Below, one piece after another: positions 1 through 5,619 of a DNA stretch of 5,619 nt. The position numbers and the translations under genes are program-made. Numbering within the stretch: the first letter of the stretch is position 1; each line of letters starts with the position of its first letter. Source of the DNA: Eubacterium sp. (GTDB lineage: Bacteria > Bacillota > Clostridia > Oscillospirales > Acutalibacteraceae). The stretch lies in contig JAIDEF010000036.1 of NCBI GenBank assembly GCA_029054965.1, forward strand, positions 1-5,619, read 5' to 3'. The notes under the pieces were generated by a model. That model was given only the letters and a program-made list of their open reading frames with translations. It made no database searches and was not told the origin of the DNA.

Positions 1-610
1 CGGCGGTCTTGACCACGTTATCGCATCTAACGAGGATGTTAACATTGTTGTATTTGATACAGAGGTTTACTCTAACACAGGCGGTCAGGCTTCAAAGGCT
101 ACACCAACAGGTGCTGTTGCTAAGTTTGCTGCTTCAGGTAAGGTTGTTAAGAAGAAAGACCTCGCTCAGATTGCTATGAGCTATGGTTATGTTTACGTTG
201 CTCAGGTTGCTATGGGTGCTAACGCTAACCAGTGTCTGAAGGCATTCCAGGAGGCTGCTGCTTACAATGGTCCTTCAATCATTATCTGCTACGCTCCTTG
301 TATCAACCATGGTATCAAGATGCCATTCAACCAGACAGAGCAGAAGAAAGCTGTTGCTGCAGGTTACTGGAACTTGTTCCGTTATAATCCTGCTCTTATT
401 GAACAGGGTAAGAATCCGTTCTCACTTGACAGCAAGGCTCCAACTGCTGACTATGTTGAATTTATCGAGGGTGAGGTTAGATATTCTTCACTTAAGAGAG
501 CATTCCCGGGCAAGGCAGAGCAGCTCTTCGCTATCGCAGCAGAGAACTCAATTGAAAAGTACAATAAGCTTGCAAAGCTTGTTGATTACTATGCTCCTGA
601 TGCTGAATAA
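1..610 (+). CDS. nifJ: Pyruvate:ferredoxin (flavodoxin) oxidoreductase, C-terminal part (5' end outside window)
   Basis: This is the last 202 residues of a protein whose family is usually about 1,170-1,200 residues; the first full codon is at base 2 and the stop is TAA at 608-610. The enzyme oxidatively decarboxylates pyruvate with CoA to acetyl-CoA and CO2 and passes electrons to ferredoxin or flavodoxin in the cytoplasm. The visible part is the end of the thiamine-diphosphate domain. The DTEVYSNTGGQ motif (fragment residues 19-29) carries the Thr, Val and Asn that in the Desulfovibrio africanus enzyme lie at the Mg2+/thiamine diphosphate site. It is followed by SKATPTGAVAKFAASGK. Cys100, in YAPCINHG, matches the late cysteine that completes the cluster nearest the cofactor in that structure. 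The C-terminus ends shortly after the domain, with no visible extension. Codons are strongly biased to GCT, GTT and AAG, as expected for a highly expressed central enzyme. A terminator follows directly. Family assignment is very secure; the symbol nifJ is the usual database name and does not imply nitrogen fixation. Confidence 0.96.
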   Translation, partial: GGLDHVIASNEDVNIVVFDTEVYSNTGGQASKATPTGAVAKFAASGKVVKKKDLAQIAMSYGYVYVAQVAMGANANQCLKAFQEAAAYNGPSIIICYAPCINHGIKMPFNQTEQKKAVAAGYWNLFRYNPALIEQGKNPFSLDSKAPTADYVEFIEGEVRYSSLKRAFPGKAEQLFAIAAENSIEKYNKLAKLVDYYAPDAE

Positions 611-633
611 TTTTTATTCACAAAGGTAATTAC

Positions 634-666
634 AAAATCCCGATGGCTTGTCCGTCGGGATTTTTT
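634..666 (+). terminator. Rho-independent terminator after PFOR
   Basis: Bases 634-646 pair with 652-664 to give a 13-bp stem (core ATCCCGA/TCGGGAT, one G-T pair) with a 5-base loop, running into six Ts at 661-666. It begins 24 bases after the PFOR stop codon and separates PFOR from the following unit. Confidence 0.93.
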
Positions 667-675
667 CTATATTGC

Positions 676-704
676 TTGTATTAAGCTTTAAAATATAATA
701 TAAT
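676..704 (+). promoter_or_regulatory. Putative sigma-A promoter for the anSME-lipoprotein unit
   Basis: TTGTAT (676-681) and a perfect TATAAT (699-704) are 17 bases apart. A second TATAAT overlaps at 694-699 and could pair with TTGCTT (672-677) at 16 bases. Both -35 boxes match the consensus only in TTG. The expected transcription start is near 711, giving a leader of about 29 bases. The site lies just after the PFOR terminator. The region is very AT-rich, so chance matches are possible. Confidence 0.6.
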
Positions 705-729
705 ATTAAAAATGTTTGGTATGAATTGT

Positions 730-736
730 AGGTGAT
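730..736 (+). promoter_or_regulatory. Ribosome binding site deciding the anSME start
   Basis: AGGTGAT matches the 3' part of the extended Shine-Dalgarno sequence and sits 3 bases before the ATG at 740 (7 bases from the AGG). It supports this ATG, which also gives a protein aligning from its first residues with characterised anSMEs. Confidence 0.65.
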
Positions 737-739
737 TAA

Positions 740-1816
740 ATGGCTATATCAGTTATGCTTAAGCCGTCATCAAGTCTTTGTAATCTAAAATGTGAATATT
801 GCTTTTACAGTTCACTTGCGGGTGAGCGAAGCGAGTATTCAAAGGGAATGATGACAAAAAGCACTGCTGAAAATGTGATACTTTCTGCTTTTGATTTTGC
901 CAAAGGCAGTGATGTGTATTTTACTTTTCAGGGTGGCGAGCCGCTTTTAAGCGGAGTTGATTTTTTCAAGTTTTTTGTTGATTTTGTTAAAAAGAAAAAT
1001 TCACAGAATTCACCTGTTCATTTCTGCCTGCAGACTAACGGCACTTTAATTAATGATGAATTTGCCGAGTTTTTTAAAAAGCACAATTTCTTAATCGGTG
1101 TATCTCTTGACGGTGATGAAGAACTTAATTCTTACCGTATTTATCCGGACGGCAAAGGTTCTTTTGACGATGTTGTAAAGGGTATTGAGCTTTTGAAAAA
1201 GTATGATGTTACTTTTAATGTGTTGTCTGTTTTAACAAAAAGAACAGCAAATAATTTCAGGAAAGCTTATAGATTTTTTAAATCAAAGGATTTACGGTAT
1301 CTTCAGTTCATTCCTTGTCTCAGACCCTTCAGCGGTGATTATGACGAAGATGTGTATATGTCTGCTGATGATTACAGCGAGTTTTTAATAAGAGGATTTA
1401 ACGTATACTTTAACGATTATATGCGGGGCGAATATGTTTCAATCCGCTCATTTGATAATTATATAGCACTTGTTAACGGTAAGAATGCCGAGCAGTGCGG
1501 TATGAACGGCTGCTGCTCAACGCAGTTTGTGGTTGAGGGTGACGGCAGTGTTTATCCCTGCGATTTTTATTGTACCGATGAGTGGTATCTGGGTAACATT
1601 AACAGCTTGTCTTTTGATGAGCTTTATCACAGTGAAAAGACTGTTGAATTTCTGAAAGAGTCATTCAAGCTTAATCCTGATTGTAAGGAATGTGATTATT
1701 TTTACGTTTGCCGCGGCGGCGGATGTAAAAGAAACAGGTGTGATAAGGATTACTGCGATGCATATAAAAAATTCTTTTCGCTGAGCGAATGTAAACTAAA
1801 ACAGATAAAGGGTTAA
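740..1816 (+). CDS. Anaerobic sulfatase-maturating enzyme-type radical SAM/SPASM protein
   Basis: A complete 358-residue protein close in length and layout to the Clostridium perfringens anSME (about 370). That family uses S-adenosylmethionine and iron-sulfur clusters to oxidise an active-site Cys or Ser of a sulfatase to formylglycine, in the cytoplasm and without oxygen. The radical SAM motif CNLKCEYC gives Cys14, Cys18 and Cys21, and QGGEP (64-68) is the SAM-binding glycine motif. LQTNGTLI (97-104) and VSLDG (121-125) are typical of the family core. The SPASM domain carries the full set of extra cluster cysteines: Cys253, Cys259, Cys274, Cys315, Cys318, Cys324, Cys329 and Cys339. Asp275 in VYPCDFY matches the proposed catalytic base of the C. 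perfringens enzyme. One extra Gly lies in the CRGGGC stretch, and Cys258, Cys280 and Cys334 are additional. All key residues are present, so it should be active. No sulfatase is encoded in the window, so the substrate is unknown; a related SPASM peptide maturase is the main alternative. A lipoprotein gene follows after 4 bases. Confidence 0.92.
   Translation: MAISVMLKPSSSLCNLKCEYCFYSSLAGERSEYSKGMMTKSTAENVILSAFDFAKGSDVYFTFQGGEPLLSGVDFFKFFVDFVKKKNSQNSPVHFCLQTNGTLINDEFAEFFKKHNFLIGVSLDGDEELNSYRIYPDGKGSFDDVVKGIELLKKYDVTFNVLSVLTKRTANNFRKAYRFFKSKDLRYLQFIPCLRPFSGDYDEDVYMSADDYSEFLIRGFNVYFNDYMRGEYVSIRSFDNYIALVNGKNAEQCGMNGCCSTQFVVEGDGSVYPCDFYCTDEWYLGNINSLSFDELYHSEKTVEFLKESFKLNPDCKECDYFYVCRGGGCKRNRCDKDYCDAYKKFFSLSECKLKQIKG
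1807..1812 (+). promoter_or_regulatory. Ribosome binding site of the lipoprotein gene
   Basis: AAAGGG lies 8 bases before the ATG at 1821 and overlaps the last codons of the upstream gene. This supports translation as the second gene of a two-gene operon. Confidence 0.6.
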
Positions 1817-1820
1817 TATT

Positions 1821-2708
1821 ATGAAAAAAATAATTTCAGTTTTTATTTCGATATGTATTGTTGCTACTGTATTTGCAGGATGTACAAAAGATAAAACAGA
1901 TGAACAGGCTGACAATCTGCCCATAACATTTGACAGTCACTATGCCAATTATGATGCCAGTGCAATGAGTGCTTATGAAAATCTTTGCAATGCTGTTATA
2001 AAGGGTGAGGAAGAGGTAAAGTATAATATCCGTATGCTTGATTCTGTCAATCAGCTATATTATACAGGCTTTCCGTTGAATGCTTTAGTTGAAAGCATTG
2101 ATATTATGCCTGATTCATCAGGTGTTAAAATCACATATAAAAATGATATTGAAACTCATCTTGAGCTCGTTGCAGAATTCAACGCAAGGGTTAATGAAAT
2201 TCTTGAAGCCTGCGGCTATGGAAGTGTTAACAGCAGTCGGTTTGTATTTAATGTTTACGACTATATTATTAAGAATTTTAAGGTTGATAACAGTGTTGTA
2301 AATACCTATGATGTTATATTACAGGGCAAGGGCATTAAATCTGCTGTTAATTCAGTGTTTGAATATCTTGTTTTATGCGGCGGAGGAAAGGCGAGCCATG
2401 CTGTAAGCTACGATAATACTCCTGATATGATTTCTCTTGTCAATTTTAATAATGACTGGTATTATTTTGATCCTGCAAGTGAAATTGAGAATAACAGCGG
2501 TAAAGCATTAAAGTACTTTGGAATGAATGATAAAAGAATAGCAGCTTATATCAGCGGTCAGCTTGAATATACTGATGGTATGCCTGTAGGTACTGTTACT
2601 GATGATAAGTATGGTAAGCTGGAAAATTCTTCATCATATGAAGCAAAAAATGACGAAATAAGTGTCGTTTTGTCAAACGATGAAATTATTGTGTTAGATT
2701 TAAACTAA
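1821..2708 (+). CDS. Lipoprotein with a degenerate transglutaminase-like domain
   Basis: A 295-residue protein. Residues 1-20 are a lipoprotein signal peptide: KK at the N-terminus, a hydrophobic stretch, then the lipobox VFAGC. Cys21 is therefore the likely lipidated residue, with the mature protein anchored outside the cytoplasmic membrane. Residues 22-130 are not recognised. Residues about 145-235 follow the order of a bacterial transglutaminase-like domain: YDYIIKNF, then a GKGI...FEYL block where the fold usually has GVCxGYAxAFxYLL, a short strand near 192-197, and NDWYYFDP (211-218) where the fold has xxWYHVDP. In that alignment the catalytic Cys is replaced by Lys173 and the His of the usual HAWN motif is missing, while Asp217 is kept. 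It is therefore probably a non-catalytic binding or scaffold protein, if the fold is right. It lies 4 bases after the anSME gene, so the two are probably co-transcribed. I see no CxPxR or SxAxR sulfatase motif, so it is not an evident anSME substrate. The lipoprotein call is secure; the domain call is an inference from pattern. Confidence 0.8.
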   Translation: MKKIISVFISICIVATVFAGCTKDKTDEQADNLPITFDSHYANYDASAMSAYENLCNAVIKGEEEVKYNIRMLDSVNQLYYTGFPLNALVESIDIMPDSSGVKITYKNDIETHLELVAEFNARVNEILEACGYGSVNSSRFVFNVYDYIIKNFKVDNSVVNTYDVILQGKGIKSAVNSVFEYLVLCGGGKASHAVSYDNTPDMISLVNFNNDWYYFDPASEIENNSGKALKYFGMNDKRIAAYISGQLEYTDGMPVGTVTDDKYGKLENSSSYEAKNDEISVVLSNDEIIVLDLN

Positions 2709-2736
2709 ATAATAGACATAATATTAATAATTTTTG

Positions 2737-2765
2737 TTGTATTTGTTACGAAAGTATGATAGAAT
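2737..2765 (+). promoter_or_regulatory. Putative promoter for the transporter gene
   Basis: TTGTAT (2737-2742) and TAGAAT (2760-2765) are 17 bases apart, and TGA before the -10 box makes an extended -10 (TGnTAGAAT). The expected start is near 2772, a 30-base leader. The 93 bases before the gene hold no GC-rich hairpin, so read-through from the lipoprotein gene is also possible. Confidence 0.55.
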
Positions 2766-2787
2766 ACTCTTACTGCAAATTACGTAA

Positions 2788-2793
2788 AAGGAG
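2788..2793 (+). promoter_or_regulatory. Ribosome binding site choosing ATG 2802 over ATG 2796
   Basis: AAGGAG (within AAAAGGAGAG) ends 8 bases before the ATG at 2802 but only 2 bases before the in-frame ATG at 2796. Two bases is too close for efficient initiation, so the later start (MAEVTG) is preferred. Confidence 0.8.
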
Positions 2794-2801
2794 AGATGTT
2801 A

Positions 2802-5225
2802 ATGGCAGAAGTTACAGGAATAAAACAAAAGGCACAGACTCTTTTTGATAATGTGCGTTTTTATTGGAAGGAACCCCCAAAAGGACGACATATGACGTTT
2901 AAAGAAATAGCGGCATATGCATTTGGCGGTATTGGTGCTTATTTTATAATTACAATGGGCACAAACCTTTTGGTTAACACAACAAATATGATTGTCGGTG
3001 GTGCAATTGGTATTGCTCCGACTGATATGTATATACTTTACATAATTTCTACATTAGCAAATATTCCGCTTACGGCAGTACGTGCGAATATGATTGATAA
3101 TACCAGAGGCAAGGGCGGTAAATACAGACCGTATCTTTTGTCAATGGGTCTTCCTACTGCAATAATTGCATTGGCATATGTATGGTTCCCATATGAAAAG
3201 CTGGAATTCATTTTAGGAAGCGGTATAGTCTTCGGACAGAAAATAAGCTATGTAGTTACCTGTGCAATGGTGCTTGTATTTAATCTGTTGCTGCAGTTTT
3301 TCTATAATTTCTTTAATGATGCTTACACAAATCTTATTCACGTGTTATCACCGAATACTCAGGAACGTACGGATGTTTTGTCAATTAAATCATTAGTTTA
3401 TTCACTCGCTCCGTCAATTATCAATATTGTGCTTCCTCTTGTTGCACAGTTTGCTGCAAATAATAATCTTTATGATATTAAGGTTTACAGAATTTCTTAT
3501 CCTGTATTTGCAATTCTTGGTATGCTTTTGACGATTGTTGTCTATACGAATACACAAGAAAAAATTGTTCAGGCAAAGACACATACAATCCAGATTAGCT
3601 TTAAGGATGCATTAAAAGAGGTTGCTAAGAATAAGTATTTCTGGATTATTTCACTTGCCGGCTGGCTGGGCTTTCTTGAAGGTGCTTACGGAAGTATTCT
3701 TCAATGGTCATATACCTATGGTCACACCTGTAACGGTGGTACATTTGCTCTGATTCAGACACTTACGGGCAATGCGGCAATGTGGGGTATGATTCTTGCA
3801 CCATTCTGTATAAGAAAATTCGGCAAAAAGAGAGTTCTTTTAGCTGTAAATACGCTTAATATCATATTCATTATTGCAATGAGAGCCAATATGTACAGTA
3901 TTTGGTGGCTGTTCATTTGTGTATATTTCAATTGGTTGGTTGGTGCGTTTGAGCAGATTACTTCACCTGCTATTCAGGCAGATATCCGTGATTATCAGCA
4001 ATACAGAACCGGTGAACGTATTGACGGTATGTTTTCTGCTGTTAAAACTATCGGTGACTGTGTAACGCTTGCTACATCTGCAGTTCTTCCTGCTGTTCAG
4101 AAGTTTTATGGCGTTTATGAAGGAAACGGATACGCAAAAGCATTTGATATTCTTGATGTTGATACAGGTGAACCGGGACTGCTTTATAAAATGATGAGTG
4201 CACTTATTATTATGGCTGCAATAGGTGCTTTCCTCAATATGGTTCCTTATTTCTTCTATGACTTCACTGAAAAGAAGCAGAAGGGTGTTGTTCGTGTTCT
4301 TCAGATTCGTTCACTGTTTGAGGACTACGGCAATAATGCTCTTGGCAACAGACAGCTTGTTGAAGCAATTGACCTTGTTAATAATGCCCGTGAAATGGCA
4401 GCAAGTGAGCCTAAGGCAGTTGACAAGAATTCATATAAAGGTATTTCTGATAAGGAAGAAAAGAAGGCTGCTAAAAAGGCTTATAAAGAAGCACTTATTT
4501 TCAATGAGGAAATCGACATTTCTAAGTTTGTATGTGCAGAGCTTGACAAGTTCAATTCAGATCTTTACAGACACCAGGTTGCTGTATGCTCAGAAATTTA
4601 CGCTCAGGGTCTTTCAGGTATAAAGAATATTGATATTTCTGAAGCTCGCCGTGAGCTTGCTGTTGCAAAGGGACTTCCTAAGAATAATGAGGAAGAAAAA
4701 GAATTCCGTAAATTTGAAATTGAAATGGCAAAGAAGAAGATTTCTGCTAAGAAAGCATTTGACAAGTATTACGGAACTCTTAATGAGTTTGCAGAGCCTG
4801 ATATGGCTGCTCTCACCGCTCTTTTTGATAAGGAAGATGAATGTGATGTTAAGATATTCGAGCTTACCGAAAAGATGACTCTTGCAAAGAAAGAGGGCGA
4901 GAAAGAGCTTGCTGCTGAGATTAAGACTCAGATTAAGGCTGTTACCAACGAGAAGAAGGATGTTCAGAAGCAGGCTAAGGCTCTTATGGATGAATTTGCT
5001 AAGTTTAACCGTGCTGCTAAGCCGTTTAATGATGCGAAGAAGCTTCTTATCCAGCAGGAGAATTACAGTCACTTTGATGAAATCGCTGCTCTCTATGATG
5101 AGGCTAAGGAAAAGGCTGAAGAAGAGGATAGAATTAAGGAAGAAGAGGCTGCTAAGAAGCGTGCTGAGGAACAGGCTGAGCTTGAAAGACGTAAGGCTCA
5201 GAAGGCAGCAAAGAAAAATAAATAA
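2802..5225 (+). CDS. GPH-type (MFS) sugar:cation symporter with a long charged C-terminal tail
   Basis: An 807-residue protein in two parts. Residues about 35-488 form a transporter core with roughly 12 hydrophobic segments (near 38-58, 75-94, 112-130, 148-171, 198-219, 231-250, 279-302, 312-336, 343-361, 366-386, 410-433 and 460-487). Family signs are KYRPYLL in the loop before helix 3, a segment FFYNFFNDAYTNL after helix 4, and QADIRDYQQYRTGERIDGMF (393-412), the conserved D-Y-x-TGxR stretch before helix 11 of the glycoside-pentoside-hexuronide:cation symporter family. Members carry sugars or glycosides into the cell with Na+ or H+; the substrate here cannot be told. Residues about 489-807 are an extra tail of roughly 320 residues, rich in Lys, Glu and Ala, with no hydrophobic segment, ending in a long Glu/Lys/Ala helix (about 762-807) that looks like coiled coil. 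Typical GPH transporters end at about 450-500 residues. After an even helix count the tail should be cytoplasmic. Its codons shift strongly to AAG. It probably has its own promoter and is closed by a terminator. The transporter call is secure; the tail's function is unknown. Confidence 0.9.
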   Translation: MAEVTGIKQKAQTLFDNVRFYWKEPPKGRHMTFKEIAAYAFGGIGAYFIITMGTNLLVNTTNMIVGGAIGIAPTDMYILYIISTLANIPLTAVRANMIDNTRGKGGKYRPYLLSMGLPTAIIALAYVWFPYEKLEFILGSGIVFGQKISYVVTCAMVLVFNLLLQFFYNFFNDAYTNLIHVLSPNTQERTDVLSIKSLVYSLAPSIINIVLPLVAQFAANNNLYDIKVYRISYPVFAILGMLLTIVVYTNTQEKIVQAKTHTIQISFKDALKEVAKNKYFWIISLAGWLGFLEGAYGSILQWSYTYGHTCNGGTFALIQTLTGNAAMWGMILAPFCIRKFGKKRVLLAVNTLNIIFIIAMRANMYSIWWLFICVYFNWLVGAFEQITSPAIQADIRDYQQYRTGERIDGMFSAVKTIGDCVTLATSAVLPAVQKFYGVYEGNGYAKAFDILDVDTGEPGLLYKMMSALIIMAAIGAFLNMVPYFFYDFTEKKQKGVVRVLQIRSLFEDYGNNALGNRQLVEAIDLVNNAREMAASEPKAVDKNSYKGISDKEEKKAAKKAYKEALIFNEEIDISKFVCAELDKFNSDLYRHQVAVCSEIYAQGLSGIKNIDISEARRELAVAKGLPKNNEEEKEFRKFEIEMAKKKISAKKAFDKYYGTLNEFAEPDMAALTALFDKEDECDVKIFELTEKMTLAKKEGEKELAAEIKTQIKAVTNEKKDVQKQAKALMDEFAKFNRAAKPFNDAKKLLIQQENYSHFDEIAALYDEAKEKAEEEDRIKEEEAAKKRAEEQAELERRKAQKAAKKNK

Positions 5226-5235
5226 TTATCAATTT

Positions 5236-5265
5236 AAAACTGCAAGGCTGGCCTTGCAGTTTTTT
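5236..5265 (+). terminator. Rho-independent terminator after the transporter gene
   Basis: AAAACTGCAAGG (5236-5247) pairs perfectly with CCTTGCAGTTTT (5252-5263), a 12-bp stem with a CTGG loop, running into a T run at 5260-5265. It starts 11 bases after the stop codon. Confidence 0.95.
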
Positions 5266-5266
5266 G

Positions 5267-5296
5267 TTTACCCTAAAAACTGCTTTTGCATATAAT
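5267..5296 (+). promoter_or_regulatory. Putative sigma-A promoter for the DUF3343-desulfurase pair
   Basis: TTTACC (5267-5272, 4 of 6 consensus bases) and a perfect TATAAT (5291-5296) are 18 bases apart. The expected start is near 5303, giving a leader of about 27 bases to ATG 5330. That is only about 6 bases to the in-frame ATG at 5309, which argues against the earlier start. The promoter follows directly on the terminator. Confidence 0.68.
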
Positions 5297-5329
5297 GGAA
5301 TATGTTTTATGAAATGGGGTAACTATTCT

Positions 5330-5545
5330 ATGAGTTTATATATAAAGGTGGGGTCAATAACAAATGCTCAGCGCAGTGCCGGCTTGCTGCGTTCAAGCGG
5401 TTACAGACCCAAGATTGTGAGAATTGAAAAGCCGGAACACGAGGATGGCTGCGGATATGCAGTAGAGGTTAATGCTAAGGGTGATGAGCCTGTTAATATA
5501 CTGAAAAAAAACGGCATAAATATTAGAGGGGTTGAGCATAGATGA
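5330..5545 (+). CDS. DUF3343 protein (putative sulfur/selenium carrier-like)
   Basis: A 71-residue protein. It begins with YIKVGSITNAQRSAGLLRSS (residues 4-23), the usual opening of the DUF3343 family, and has the family's central DGCGYAVEV block with its only cysteine, Cys41. It ends with LKKNGINIRGVE. Family members are small cytoplasmic proteins described as putative Se/S carriers, probably because of this cysteine and because they are often encoded beside cysteine-desulfurase-like enzymes, as here: the stop overlaps the next start as ATGA. The activity has not been shown to my knowledge. ATG 5330 is chosen because GGGG (5316-5319) lies 10 bases upstream and the protein then starts where the family does; the in-frame ATG 5309 has no ribosome site and is very close to the predicted transcript start. 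Confidence 0.87.
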   Translation: MSLYIKVGSITNAQRSAGLLRSSGYRPKIVRIEKPEHEDGCGYAVEVNAKGDEPVNILKKNGINIRGVEHR

Positions 5546-5619
5546 TTTATTTTGACAATAGTGCAACTACTAATCCAAAGCCCCTGAGTGTTATAAGCGC
5601 TGCCAGTTTTGCTCTTAAG
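5542..5619 (+). CDS. Class V aminotransferase / cysteine desulfurase-like protein, N-terminus (3' end outside window)
   Basis: Only the first 26 codons are present and the frame is open to the window edge. MIYFDNSATTNPKP is the characteristic start of pyridoxal-phosphate class V aminotransferases of the cysteine desulfurase group (usual form YFDNAATTxPKP), cytoplasmic enzymes of about 380 residues that take sulfur from cysteine or selenium from selenocysteine. The catalytic Lys and Cys lie beyond the window, so the exact subfamily cannot be decided. The ATG overlaps the DUF3343 stop by four bases (ATGA), indicating translational coupling, and GAGGGG (5525-5530) is a fair ribosome site 11 bases upstream. 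Confidence 0.85.
   Translation, partial: MIYFDNSATTNPKPLSVISAASFALK

Noticed and set aside
712..735. A 7-codon open frame (MFGMNCR) just before the anSME gene, considered as a leader or precursor peptide.
   Set aside because: It has no ribosome site, starts at the predicted transcript end, and is far too short for a maturase substrate.
2719..2735. AT-only inverted repeat near TAATATTA followed by Ts, considered as a terminator for the lipoprotein gene.
   Set aside because: The stem has no G-C pairs and would not be stable, so no terminator is called.
4614..5072. Minus-strand open frame of 152 codons opposite the transporter tail.
   Set aside because: Its Leu/Ser/Lys-rich content is what the reverse complement of a Lys/Glu/Ala coding region gives; no ribosome site or family match.
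4882..5295. Plus-strand frame rich in Arg and Leu overlapping the transporter end and its terminator.
   Set aside because: It is the shifted frame of the Lys/Glu/Ala-rich tail, with low-complexity sequence, and it runs through a strong terminator.
5309..5329. Earlier in-frame ATG (5309) for the DUF3343 gene.
   Set aside because: It has no ribosome site, lies about 6 bases from the predicted transcript start, and would add residues not seen in the family.

Overview
The window reads as a stretch of chromosome from an anaerobic, low-GC Gram-positive bacterium, most likely a gut-type Clostridia (Ruminococcaceae/Oscillospiraceae-like). The signs are a pyruvate:ferredoxin oxidoreductase, an oxygen-sensitive radical SAM maturase close to the Clostridium perfringens enzyme, strong AAGGAG ribosome sites, AT-rich promoters, and a DUF3343/cysteine-desulfurase-like pair of the kind common in Clostridia. 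All genes are on the + strand. No RNA gene, IS element, phage gene, CRISPR array or long intergenic gap is visible.

Layout. (1) Bases 1-610 are the last 202 codons of pyruvate:ferredoxin (flavodoxin) oxidoreductase, closed by a strong intrinsic terminator (634-666). (2) A new transcription unit begins at about 711. It holds an anaerobic sulfatase-maturating-type radical SAM/SPASM enzyme (740-1816) and, 4 bases later, a lipoprotein whose C-terminal half looks like a transglutaminase-like domain that has lost its catalytic Cys and His (1821-2708). (3) After a gap with no GC-rich terminator but with a plausible promoter lies a large membrane protein (2802-5225). It is a 12-helix GPH-type sugar:cation symporter core fused to a tail of about 320 residues that is highly charged and probably a cytoplasmic coiled coil. 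A perfect 12-bp hairpin terminator follows. (4) A last unit has its own TATAAT promoter and starts with a 71-residue DUF3343 protein (5330-5545). It overlaps by ATGA the start of a class V aminotransferase/cysteine-desulfurase-like gene that runs off the window.

The four units look functionally separate: central fermentation (PFOR), protein maturation at the cell surface (anSME and lipoprotein), sugar uptake (GPH transporter), and sulfur or selenium handling (DUF3343 and desulfurase). The least explained parts are the degenerate transglutaminase-like lipoprotein paired with an anSME that has no sulfatase nearby, and the long cytoplasmic tail on the transporter. No complete new defence or mobile system is evident.
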